From Demequina litorisediminis (GTDB lineage Bacteria > Actinomycetota > Actinomycetes > Actinomycetales > Demequinaceae), in the NCBI RefSeq assembly GCF_030161615.1, contig NZ_BSUN01000001.1, positions 620,001 through 684,000 on the forward strand: DNA of 64,000 nucleotides. Reading direction: 5' to 3'. The stretch's first letter is position 1. Each line of letters begins with the position of its first letter. Positions 53,026 to 61,142 of the stretch are shown one piece after another. The notes beneath the pieces were generated by a model, which saw only the letters and a list, made by a program, of their open reading frames with translations, did no database searches and was not told the origin of the DNA. A program made the position numbers and the translations under genes.

Positions 53026-54409
53026 CCCTACCCGCGCCACTACCCCGCTCCCGGACTCCCCTGGCTCACTGTTCGACCGCTTTGAGACGGTCCTACGGCT
53101 GGTGTGGCGTACGGCGTTTGGCCACGACCTCGACCCGTGGCAGGCGGACCTGCTGCGGGCCATCACCGAACTGCGCGCGGACGGGCATCTGAGGCATCGC
53201 CAGTTCCTCGTGTCTTTGGGTCGTCAGAACGGCAAGACGGAGATTGCCGCCGCCCTGGGACTGCTGTTCATGCTGGTGAAGGTCTCGGGCTACGTCGTGG
53301 GCATCGCGTCCAGTGCTGAACAGGCGCGTCTGGTCTACGACCGGACCATGACGGCGATTCGCCGCAATACGGCGCTAGCCAAGCGGTTTGACGCGCTGAC
53401 CGATACCCGAGGGCTCCGCTCCAAGTCGGGCGCGAAGTACGAGATCAAGGCCGCGAAGTCCGCAGCCCTCCAAGGCCTCCCCATTGACCTGGGGTTGGTC
53501 GATGAGGTGCACCTGCTGAAGCCGTCGCTGTGGACGGACCTCGTGAACGGCACCGGTGGCCGCCTCGATTGCATCGTGGTGGGCATCACCACCGCAGGCG
53601 ATGACGACTCTGAGTTGCTGACCGACCTGTACCGCCTCGCCTCTGAAGACAAGATTGGTCACGCGATCTGGGAGGCCCCTGCCGCTGAGGTGCCAGAGGA
53701 TGACGAGACCCTTGCCGAGTACCTGAGGGCCGCTAACCCCGCCATCGCTTGCGGACGTATCGACGTGGCCGTGGTCATCGAGGACGTGCGGGCCATGTCC
53801 CCCGGTGCCGCGATCCGCTACCGCCTCAACCGGTTCACCGCGACTGATTCGACGTGGTTGCCGCTAGCGACGTGGGTCGGCCTTGCCGGTGAGGTCACTG
53901 CCCCGGCTGAGGGCGTGGTCTTCGCACTGGACCGCACGCCCACCTGGTCCCACGCGTCCATTGTGGCCGCCTGGAAGGCCGCTGACGGGGCCATTGAGAC
54001 TCAGGTGGTGGCATCCGTCGCGAAGCCGTCCCTGGAGCGCCTACGCGAGGTCTGCATGCAACTGGCCGCCCGCCACGGCAACGCACTTTGGGTCGCTGAC
54101 AACTACTCGCTAGGCACGCTCATGGCCGAGTTGAAGGACCGGGGCCTCACCACTCGCCGGGGCACGCTTGCCGACCTCACCAACGCGGCAAGTCGCACTT
54201 ACGCGCTCGCCATGCAAAGCACGGTCCGCCATGCCGGCGATCCCTTGCTGACCGACCAACTACCCCGTGTCACCACCAAGAACAAGGGCGACGGCTACCG
54301 ACTGGTGAGAGCCACCAAGGCCGCCGAGATTGACACGGTGACAGCCACAACGCTCGCCGTCTATTTCGCTGAGCAGGACCTTGACAAGGGTCTTCAACTC
54401 TTCGTCTAG
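53006..54409 (+). CDS. Phage terminase large subunit
   Basis: This packaging motor protein of 467 residues has the Walker A-like FLVSLGRQNGKTEIAAALG, Walker B in LPIDLGLVDEVHLL and a C-terminal nuclease-like part (VVFALDRTPTWSHASIVAAWK). It starts at GTG 53006 inside the small subunit gene. It cuts and pumps DNA into the prohead through the portal. Confidence 0.93.
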   Translation: MTLPNASPTRATTPLPDSPGSLFDRFETVLRLVWRTAFGHDLDPWQADLLRAITELRADGHLRHRQFLVSLGRQNGKTEIAAALGLLFMLVKVSGYVVGIASSAEQARLVYDRTMTAIRRNTALAKRFDALTDTRGLRSKSGAKYEIKAAKSAALQGLPIDLGLVDEVHLLKPSLWTDLVNGTGGRLDCIVVGITTAGDDDSELLTDLYRLASEDKIGHAIWEAPAAEVPEDDETLAEYLRAANPAIACGRIDVAVVIEDVRAMSPGAAIRYRLNRFTATDSTWLPLATWVGLAGEVTAPAEGVVFALDRTPTWSHASIVAAWKAADGAIETQVVASVAKPSLERLREVCMQLAARHGNALWVADNYSLGTLMAELKDRGLTTRRGTLADLTNAASRTYALAMQSTVRHAGDPLLTDQLPRVTTKNKGDGYRLVRATKAAEIDTVTATTLAVYFAEQDLDKGLQLFV

Positions 54410-54431
54410 CGCGGCCCTGTATTTCCTTCGC

Positions 54432-54448
54432 CAACTCGACATAAGGGC
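54432..54448 (+). repeat. 17-bp initiation repeat, copy 2
   Basis: CAACTCGACATAAGGGC lies 3 bp before the portal ATG and matches the copy at 52754-52770 at 16 of 17 positions. Confidence 0.6.
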
Positions 54449-54450
54449 GT

Positions 54451-55542
54451 ATGGGAATCCTTTCTTGGCTCGGCTTCAACGCCTCTGAGCACCGCGACAC
54501 TGAAACCCCCGAGGGCGTCATGCCCCCGAGGCGTTCAGCCGCGTCTGAAGTCAACACTGACACCGCCCTTTCTCTGGTGGCCGTCTACCGGGCTGTCTCG
54601 ATCCTGAGCACCGCAGCGTCGCAGTTGTCGCTTGACGTGTGGCGTGGCCGGGAGCAGATCGACACGCCCTTGGTAGCCCGTCGCCCCGACGTTGCTATGC
54701 CGCTGAGCGAATGGCTCGCGGAAACGGTCAACTCGCTGGCGCTGACGGGTAACGCGTACTGGCGCATCACCCGCGATGACCGGGGACCGCGCAACATCGA
54801 GGTCCTGGACCCGTGGAAGTGCTCGCCGCAGGAAGACGGGACGCTCGGCTATGAGAGCAAGCGTCTTCAGCCGTCCGAGTTCCGCCACCTGAAGTTGATG
54901 CCCCGCGCTGGCGTCCTGTACGGCCTTGGACCCATCCAGGCCGCACGCGCTGAGATCGCCGGGGCGCTTGACCTTCGCAACTATTCGTCCGCGTGGTTCG
55001 CCTCCGGAGACACCCCTAGCGGCGTGCTGTCCTCTGACCAGCACCTCACCGCTGAGCAGGCCAAGCAGTACAAGGACATTTGGAACCAGCGCGAGGCCCA
55101 TGAGGTCGCTGTGATGGGTGCCGGACTGTCGTACTCGCCGGTCATGCTCAACCCCGAAGACGCGCAGTTCATAGCGAACCGGCAGTTCACCACCACGGAG
55201 ATTGCCCGCCTGTTTGGCGTCCCCGCACACCTGATGCTCGCCGCCGTTGAGGGCACCTCGCTGACCTACACCAACGTGGCTCAGGCCGACCTGACGTTCG
55301 TGCGCTGGTCGCTGATGACCTACCTCCGCGCCATCGAGTCCGCCCTGTCCGAGGTCCTCCCCGGTCAGCAGAGCGCCCGCTTCAACCTTGACGCCCTCCT
55401 GCGCCCCGACACCACCACCCGCTACACGGCCCACCAGATCGCGCTGACGGCTGGCTTCCTCACTGTGGACGAGGTGCGCGACATCGAGGGCCTTCCCCCG
55501 CTTGCTTCCCCAACTTCCCCCGAGGTGCCCGCTGATGCCTGA
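54451..55542 (+). CDS. Phage portal protein (HK97 family)
   Basis: This protein of 363 residues has HK97-portal blocks (LVAVYRAVSILSTAASQLSLDVWRG, NALALTGNAYWRI-like, LFGVPAHLMLAAVEGTSLTYTNVAQADLTFVRWSL). It forms the dodecameric ring for DNA entry. It overlaps the protease-capsid gene by 8 bp. Leu after an NAG codon is written TTG (CAGTTG, AAGTTG), which avoids AGCT. Confidence 0.93.
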   Translation: MGILSWLGFNASEHRDTETPEGVMPPRRSAASEVNTDTALSLVAVYRAVSILSTAASQLSLDVWRGREQIDTPLVARRPDVAMPLSEWLAETVNSLALTGNAYWRITRDDRGPRNIEVLDPWKCSPQEDGTLGYESKRLQPSEFRHLKLMPRAGVLYGLGPIQAARAEIAGALDLRNYSSAWFASGDTPSGVLSSDQHLTAEQAKQYKDIWNQREAHEVAVMGAGLSYSPVMLNPEDAQFIANRQFTTTEIARLFGVPAHLMLAAVEGTSLTYTNVAQADLTFVRWSLMTYLRAIESALSEVLPGQQSARFNLDALLRPDTTTRYTAHQIALTAGFLTVDEVRDIEGLPPLASPTSPEVPADA

Positions 55543-57067
55543 ACTCGAATACCGCTCCGTACAGATTCGCGCCGTCGATGAAGACGCCCGCGAAGTCTCC
55601 GGCATCGCCGTGCCATGGAACTCGCCAACCGAGATCGGTGACTTCTACACCGAGTCGTTTGAACGCGGCGCAGTCCAGGACTCCGACGACGCCCTGCTGT
55701 TTTGGCGTCATGACGAGCCCATCGGCTTGATTACCCGCGCCAAGGACACAGAGACCGGCTGGGAGATCACCGCACGCCTGAGCGAAACGCCCCGAGGCGA
55801 TGAGGCGTACCGGCTCGCCAAGGACGGCGTACTTCGCGAGTTCTCCATCGGCTTTGAGCCGCAGGAGCAGCGCGAGGACACCGACGCGAAGACCCGACAC
55901 CTCACCATCACGCGCACCAAGGTCCGCGTCCGTGAGGTCTCCCTAGTCCCGTTTGGCGCATACGGCGCCAACGCCCCCGTTTCGCAGGTCCGCGAGGCGG
56001 AAACCCCCACCACCACTCACGAAAGGGCTGCCATGCCTGAGACTGACTACAGCGCGGACCTCACCGAGATTCGCTCGACCATCGAGGAACTTGACCGCAA
56101 GGTTGACGCCCTCCCCACCCGCACCGCAGAGCCCACCGGCCCCGTGTTCGAGTCCATTGGCGACATGGTGAAGCGCGTTGCCGCTGGCGAGGACATCGCC
56201 ACCCGCGCCTACACCGGAGCCGTCTCCGGTGACTCCGTTCTTACTGACGCGTGGATCGGTGACCTGACCGAGATCATCAAGAAGCGCCGCCCCGTCCTGG
56301 AGACGTTCGCGACCGGCTCGCTTCCCTCGACCGGCATGAATGTCGAGTACGCCGAGTTGGAGTCCGACACCACGCAGGCCGGTGTCCAGGCCGCTGAGGG
56401 CGATGACCTGCTGTTCGGCAAGGTCTCACTGACCACGAAGACCGCCCCCATCAAGACCATTGGTGGGTGGACCTCGCTCAGCCGCCAGGCCATCGAGCGC
56501 TCCAACGTGGGCATCCTCGATACGTCGTATGAGGCGCTTGCCGAGAAGTATGGCCAGGCGTCCGAGGCTTACGCCCGCGCCATCCTCAACGGCGCTGTTG
56601 CCGCCACCGGTGGTGACGCCCTGGCTGAGGTCGAGGCCGACCTGACCGACCAGGACGGCATCGTTGCCATGGTGCTCGACCTTGCTGAGCACTTTGAGAA
56701 CGTGGGCCGCTCGCTCGACGGCGTGTTCGTTGACAAGGCCACCTTCCTCGCGCTGTACGGCATCCCTGCCACGGATCGCATCCTTCAGGTGACCGGTCAG
56801 CCTTCGGACAAGGTTGGCGAGATTACCGTCAAGACCGCTTCCGGTTCGGTTGCTGGCCTTCCGTTCCGCGTCCTGCCCGGCTCCGTCGCCAACACGGTCC
56901 TTGCCTACGACCGCACCGCCATCAAGTCGCTGGAGGCGTCCGGCGTTCCGTTCCGACTCCAGGACGAGAACGTGGTGAACCTGTCCAAGGACTTCAGCCT
57001 CTACGGCTACTTGGCGTCCTTCGTTCAGAAGCGTTCGGGCCTGGTCAAGGTTGTGGACCCCGCCTAA
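55535..57067 (+). CDS. Fused prohead protease and major capsid protein (HK97 type)
   Basis: This frame of 510 residues begins with an HK97-type prohead protease (SVQIRAVDEDAREVSGIAVPWNS; LSETPRGDEAYRLAKDGVLREFSIGF; VREVSLVPFGAYG) and runs straight into a capsid protein (MPETDYSADLTEIRSTIEELDRKVDAL, then the GDSVLTDAWIGDL...TGYLASF fold region). These are usually separate genes. An internal ATG at about 56034, preceded by GAAAGG, could make free capsid protein, which would give the needed excess over protease. Confidence 0.9.
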   Translation: MPELEYRSVQIRAVDEDAREVSGIAVPWNSPTEIGDFYTESFERGAVQDSDDALLFWRHDEPIGLITRAKDTETGWEITARLSETPRGDEAYRLAKDGVLREFSIGFEPQEQREDTDAKTRHLTITRTKVRVREVSLVPFGAYGANAPVSQVREAETPTTTHERAAMPETDYSADLTEIRSTIEELDRKVDALPTRTAEPTGPVFESIGDMVKRVAAGEDIATRAYTGAVSGDSVLTDAWIGDLTEIIKKRRPVLETFATGSLPSTGMNVEYAELESDTTQAGVQAAEGDDLLFGKVSLTTKTAPIKTIGGWTSLSRQAIERSNVGILDTSYEALAEKYGQASEAYARAILNGAVAATGGDALAEVEADLTDQDGIVAMVLDLAEHFENVGRSLDGVFVDKATFLALYGIPATDRILQVTGQPSDKVGEITVKTASGSVAGLPFRVLPGSVANTVLAYDRTAIKSLEASGVPFRLQDENVVNLSKDFSLYGYLASFVQKRSGLVKVVDPA

Positions 57068-57070
57068 GCC

Positions 57071-57373
57071 ATGACCGCTACCGACCTCCTTGTCTACGTG
57101 AATGCGGGTGACTCCGACCTGCCATTCATCACCGAGTGCCACGCCGAGGCCACCGACCTCGTTGCCGTGTACGTCGGTGACGCCGAGGTGCCCGAAACGG
57201 TCCTGGGGCGCGCAGTCAAGGAGGTCGGCGCGGAACTGTTCCACCGCCGCTCAACCAAGAACGGCGTAGCGCAGTTCGCCACCCCTGACGCGCAGCCGAT
57301 CCGCGTGGCCCGTGACCCCATGGTGGCCGCCTACCCCATCCTCAACCGCTACGTAGGCGGTGGCTTCGCATGA
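57071..57373 (+). CDS. Head-tail connector-type protein
   Basis: This protein of 100 residues (MTATDLLVYVNAGDSDLPFITECHAEATDLVAVYVGDAEVPETVL; ...PMVAAYPILNRYVGGGFA) sits where adaptor/connector proteins lie in HK97-like phages, right after the capsid gene. No decisive motif, so the call depends on position. Confidence 0.6.
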   Translation: MTATDLLVYVNAGDSDLPFITECHAEATDLVAVYVGDAEVPETVLGRAVKEVGAELFHRRSTKNGVAQFATPDAQPIRVARDPMVAAYPILNRYVGGGFA

Positions 57374-57723
57374 CACTCAAAGCCGAACGCGAGGCCATCG
57401 CTACAGCCCTGACCGACGCCGGTCTGCGTGGCTGGGCCTGGGTCCCTGAAGCGCCCGTGGCACCGTGCGCCATCGTCCAGCCCGGATCGCCCTACCTCAG
57501 CACCGAGGACGAGCCTTTTGGGTCATACAAGACCCGTCACCTGGTCTCGATCCTCGCGCCCGTGGGCACCAACGAAAAGGTCACCGACGACCTTGACGCG
57601 CTGATTGAAACCGCCATGGGCGCGCTCAACGTGGTCGAGGTCTCCGAGCCGTTCGGGCTCACCGTCAACACCGCTCAATACCTCGCCGTGAACCTCACCA
57701 TCAGCGGCTCCGTCACCTTCTAA
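57370..57723 (+). CDS. Head closure / tail completion-type protein
   Basis: This protein of 117 residues overlaps the upstream gene as ATGA. Sequence such as PCAIVQPGSPYLSTEDEPFGSYKTRHLVSILAPVGTNEKVTDDLDALIETAMGAL resembles the neck/tail terminator group in actinophages. The call is by position and general pattern. Confidence 0.6.
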   Translation: MTLKAEREAIATALTDAGLRGWAWVPEAPVAPCAIVQPGSPYLSTEDEPFGSYKTRHLVSILAPVGTNEKVTDDLDALIETAMGALNVVEVSEPFGLTVNTAQYLAVNLTISGSVTF

Positions 57724-57736
57724 CGAAAGGCTCACC

Positions 57737-58162
57737 ATGCCTGGCTCTACCCGCATCAAGGGCGTTGGCCTCACGCTGTCGGTCGGCTCCCCCGCAGTCG
57801 ATTACAAGTGCGATGTCACCGCCGCGACCATCACCAACGAGGAGAAGGACAGCGACGTTACGACGTTCTGCGATGTCTCCGAGGGCGATGACCGTCAGTT
57901 CTTCCTGAACATCACCGCCATTCAGTCCACCGACGCCGATTCGCTGTGGTCCTACATCTGGGACAACACCGGCGAAGACGTGGCGTTCACCTACGCACCC
58001 CACGGCAACGCCATCCCGTCCGCAGACCAGCCGCATTTCACGGGAAACGTCACCATTGGTGACCGCCCCGAGATCGGTGGCGAGGCCGGTAAGGACAACA
58101 CGTACACCTTCGAATCTCAGTGGGAGATCGTCGGCACTCCGGTGGTTGACCGAGGCGTGTAA
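57737..58162 (+). CDS. Major tail protein
   Basis: This protein of 141 residues (MPGSTRIKGVGLTLSVGSPAVDYKCDVTAATITNEEKDSDVTTF; GNVTIGDRPEIGGEAGKDNTYTFESQWEIVGTPV) looks like a tail tube protein: it is beta-rich, has a suitable size and precedes the chaperone and tape measure genes. GAAAGG precedes ATG. Confidence 0.72.
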   Translation: MPGSTRIKGVGLTLSVGSPAVDYKCDVTAATITNEEKDSDVTTFCDVSEGDDRQFFLNITAIQSTDADSLWSYIWDNTGEDVAFTYAPHGNAIPSADQPHFTGNVTIGDRPEIGGEAGKDNTYTFESQWEIVGTPVVDRGV

Positions 58163-58167
58163 GCCCG

Positions 58168-58569
58168 ATGGCCGCTGATGACTTCACCATCACGTCGGGA
58201 GACGTGCGACTCCGGGTCGAGGGCCTGGGGCGCACGCTCCGCGACATGAGCAAGGCCGGTGCTGATGCAGAGGACATGAAAGACCTCATGCACTCGCTGG
58301 GCCTACTGGTCGTCAACGCCTCTCAGCCACCCACCGACAGCGGGACGCTCGCCACCACCCTCCGCGCTGGCCGTGGAAAGACCAAGGCCGTGGTCCGTGC
58401 CGGTGGAGCCCGCGCCAAGTACGCGGGAGTCATCCACTACGGATGGCCCGCCCGCAACATCGAGCCGCAGCCCTTCCTTTCCGACGCGCTCAACAAGACC
58501 CGTCCGCAGATTCTCAAAGCCCTCAATGACGGCCTTGGGGACCTGCTGAAGAAGCACGACCTGACCTAA
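58168..58569 (+). CDS. HK97 gp10-like tail-neck protein
   Basis: This protein of 133 residues has the HK97 gp10 pattern: LRDMSKAGADAEDMKDLMHSLGLLVVNASQPPTDSGTLATTLRAGRGKTKAVVRAGGARAKYAGVIHYGWPARNIEPQPFLSDAL. Members work at the head-tail joint. In this phage it lies after the tail tube gene, not before it. Confidence 0.75.
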   Translation: MAADDFTITSGDVRLRVEGLGRTLRDMSKAGADAEDMKDLMHSLGLLVVNASQPPTDSGTLATTLRAGRGKTKAVVRAGGARAKYAGVIHYGWPARNIEPQPFLSDALNKTRPQILKALNDGLGDLLKKHDLT

Positions 58570-58583
58570 TAGCGAGGACACAC

Positions 58584-58853
58584 ATGTTTGACATCGAAAA
58601 CCTGACACTTGGCGAGATCGCCACCATTGAAGACCTGGCCGGAGCGTCCATCAGCACGCTTGGCGAGGACGAAACCCCCAAGGGCAAGATGCTGGCCGCA
58701 ATGGCGATGATCGCCAAGCGCCGCAACGGCTTCCCTGACTTCAAGTGGAACGACGCCATCACCTTGACGATGACCGAGGCGACCGAGGTCCTGGGCCTTG
58801 GTGACACCGAAACCGAGGACGAGCCGGACCCTACCGAGCCGGTGAGCGCCTGA
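58584..58853 (+). CDS. Tail assembly chaperone (G-type)
   Basis: This acidic protein of 89 residues (MFDIENLTLGEIATIEDLAGASISTLGEDETPKGKMLAAMAMIAKRRNGF) precedes the tape measure gene as tail chaperones do. GCGAGGAC precedes the ATG. A short -1-frame partner follows at 58859. Confidence 0.75.
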   Translation: MFDIENLTLGEIATIEDLAGASISTLGEDETPKGKMLAAMAMIAKRRNGFPDFKWNDAITLTMTEATEVLGLGDTETEDEPDPTEPVSA

Positions 58854-58858
58854 CCGCA

Positions 58859-58972
58859 ATGGCCGCGTTCTGCGTCGCCTTCCCCGGATTCAAGCCCGCC
58901 GACTACTGGGCATTGACCAAGGCCGAACACGACGCCCTCGTGGCCGCGTTCAACGACGCCCACCGTGACTAA
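58859..58972 (+). CDS. Tail assembly chaperone partner (T-type), possibly made by frameshift
   Basis: This reading frame of 37 residues (MAAFCVAFPGFKPADYWALTK...) starts 6 bp after the upstream stop in the -1 frame. The frame stays open back to about 58806, so a -1 slip near the end of the upstream gene would fuse the two, as in lambda G/GT. I see no classic slippery heptamer, and the ATG has only a weak ribosome site. Confidence 0.55.
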   Translation: MAAFCVAFPGFKPADYWALTKAEHDALVAAFNDAHRD

Positions 58973-59045
58973 CCAGACCTCCCCGCCCGTGACTGTGACC
59001 CTCGCCGGTTGCGGGCGGGGAACCCACCGCTAAGGAGCCCCAAGA

Positions 59046-61142
59046 ATGGCCGGACAGACTATCCAGGTCTCCGTTCTCGCGGACACCAAGAAGTTCAGCC
59101 GCGCCATGAAGCAGTTGGGCAACGACACCGGCTTTTCAAAGTTGGCTGCCGGTGCCAAGAAACTGGGCAAGGCCGCCGCTATCGCCACGACCGCCCTGGC
59201 CGCTGTCGCCGTCGTGGGAGCCAAGAAAGCCGTCTCTGCCGCCTCCGACCTGCAACAGTCCATGGGCGGTGTGGATGCCGTCTTCAAGGACTCCGCTAAG
59301 CAAGTCCACAACTGGGCTAAGTCCGCTGCCACCGACATGGGCCTGTCGAAAAACGCCTACAACACTGCCGCCACCTCCATCGGTACGACCCTGAAGAACG
59401 CGGGCGTCCCGATGAAGGACCTGGGCAAGACCACGAACAACCTTATTGGCCTGTCGTCCGACCTCGCCGCCACGTTCGGCGGGGATGTCCAGACCGCCAC
59501 CGAGGCCATGGGATCGGCACTCCGTGGAGAGTTCGAACCCCTCCGCAAGTACGGCATCAGCCTCAGCCAGGCCGAGATCAACGCCCGCGCTCTCGCCAAG
59601 TCAGGCAAGACCAACGAGAAGCAACTGACGAAGACTGAGAAGGCCCTCGCCACCCAGGAACTCATGTACGAGCAGAGCGCCGACGCACAAGGCGCATTCG
59701 CCCGTGAGTCCAACACCCTCGCCGGTCAGCAGGAACGCCTGAAGGCCAAGTTCGAGAACATCATGGCGACCCTAGGCACCTACCTCCTGCCCGTCATGAC
59801 CAAGGTCACCGAGTACGTCTCCAAGAACCTAGAGCCCGCCTTCGCCGCGCTGACGACGTGGATTCAGGACGTGGCCGTTCCCCGTCTGAAGACCCTCGCG
59901 GACTGGTTCACGAAGAATGTGGTCCCCGCCGTCAAGGGCCTGGGTAAGACGTTCACGGACACCGTGCTTCCCGTGCTGAAGTCCTTCGGAACGTGGATCA
60001 CTCAGAAGGCCGTGCCCGCACTCGTCGGCTTCGGTGGGTGGGTCGTCAAGAACAAGGATTGGCTTGCCGCTCTCGCCGTTGTCGTCGGCACGATCCTGCT
60101 GGGAATCAAGGCGTACACGACCGCGATGGCACTGTGGAAGGCCGCGACCGCCGCAGCCGCAGCCGCTCAGGTGATCCTGAACGTGGCGCTGAACGCCAAC
60201 CCCATCGGCATCATCATCCTGGCGATTGCTGGCCTCGTCGCGGGCCTCGTGTTCTTCTTCAAGAAGACCAAGACCGGACAGAAGATTTGGAAGGGCTTCA
60301 CAGCCTTCCTGAAGGTCGCGTGGGAAAAGATCAAGGGCTTCTTCGCCGCAGGCTGGAAGAACGTCAACAAGTTCATGTCAAAGGTCTGGACCATCATCAA
60401 GGCGGTCTGGAAGTGGAGCCCGCTGGGCTTCATCACGAGCAACTGGGGCCGGATCACCAAGGCGTTCGGCAAAGGCGTGGACAAGGTGAAGGGCTGGCTG
60501 AAGCGAGCCTGGGACTTCATCGCCTTGTGTGGAAGTTCAGCCCGATGAGCATGGTCACCCGCAACTGGGACCGCATCACCGCCGCGTTCCGCCGTGGCAA
60601 GGACAAGGTGGTGGGCTGGCTCCAGAAGGCTTGGGACTTCGTCAAGAAGGTGTGGTCGTACAACCCTGTATCCCTGGTCACGGACAACTGGGACAAGATT
60701 GTGGCCTACGTCAAGGACATCCCGTCCAAGATGGCTTCAGGTCTGAGCTCGCTCTATGACAAGGCTCACCTCGCCGTTCAAGAGGGCGTTCAACGCCATC
60801 GCGGGCTTTTGGAACCGCACGGTCGGCAAGGTGTCCTTCACGATCCCGTCATGGGTGCCTGGTGGGATCGGCGGCAACGGCTGGTCCGTGCCGAACATCC
60901 CGATGCTCGCGTCCGGTGGAATCGCGACACGCGCCACGCTCGCCATGATTGGTGAGGGCCGCGAGTCCGAGGCCATCCTCCCGCTGAGCAAGCTCGAAAG
61001 CCTCATCAACCGCACCCCGAGCGGCGGCAACCTCTACGAAATCCACGTGCACACCGGCGTGGGTGACCCGGTAGCAATCGGGCGTGAGGTGAAGTCCGTG
61101 ATCTCCGCTTACGAGCGCGCCAACGGAAGGCGTGCCGCATGA
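59046..61142 (+). CDS. Tape measure protein
   Basis: This protein of about 698 residues sets tail length. It has an Ala-rich helical start (MAGQTIQVSVLADTKKFSRAMKQLGNDTGF), TMP-type GSALRGEFEPLRKYGISLSQAEINARALA, hydrophobic segments (GIIILAIAGLVAGLVFFFKK) and Trp-rich repeats (WDFI.., VWKFSPMSMVTRNWDRI; WDFVKKVWSYNPVSLVTDNWDKI). The frame changes at about 60528-60533 (-1) and returns at 60762-60766 (+1, AAGCTC read AAGGCTC), so the net frame is kept. All the AGCT sites I see in the prophage, intact or misread, lie in this gene's last 620 bp. Confidence 0.9.

Noticed and set aside
60528-60535. Programmed frameshift in the tape measure gene
   Set aside because: The frame returns 230 bp later at a misread AAGCTC, so a pair of errors is simpler. 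The first site is not a clear AGCT, so it stays less certain.
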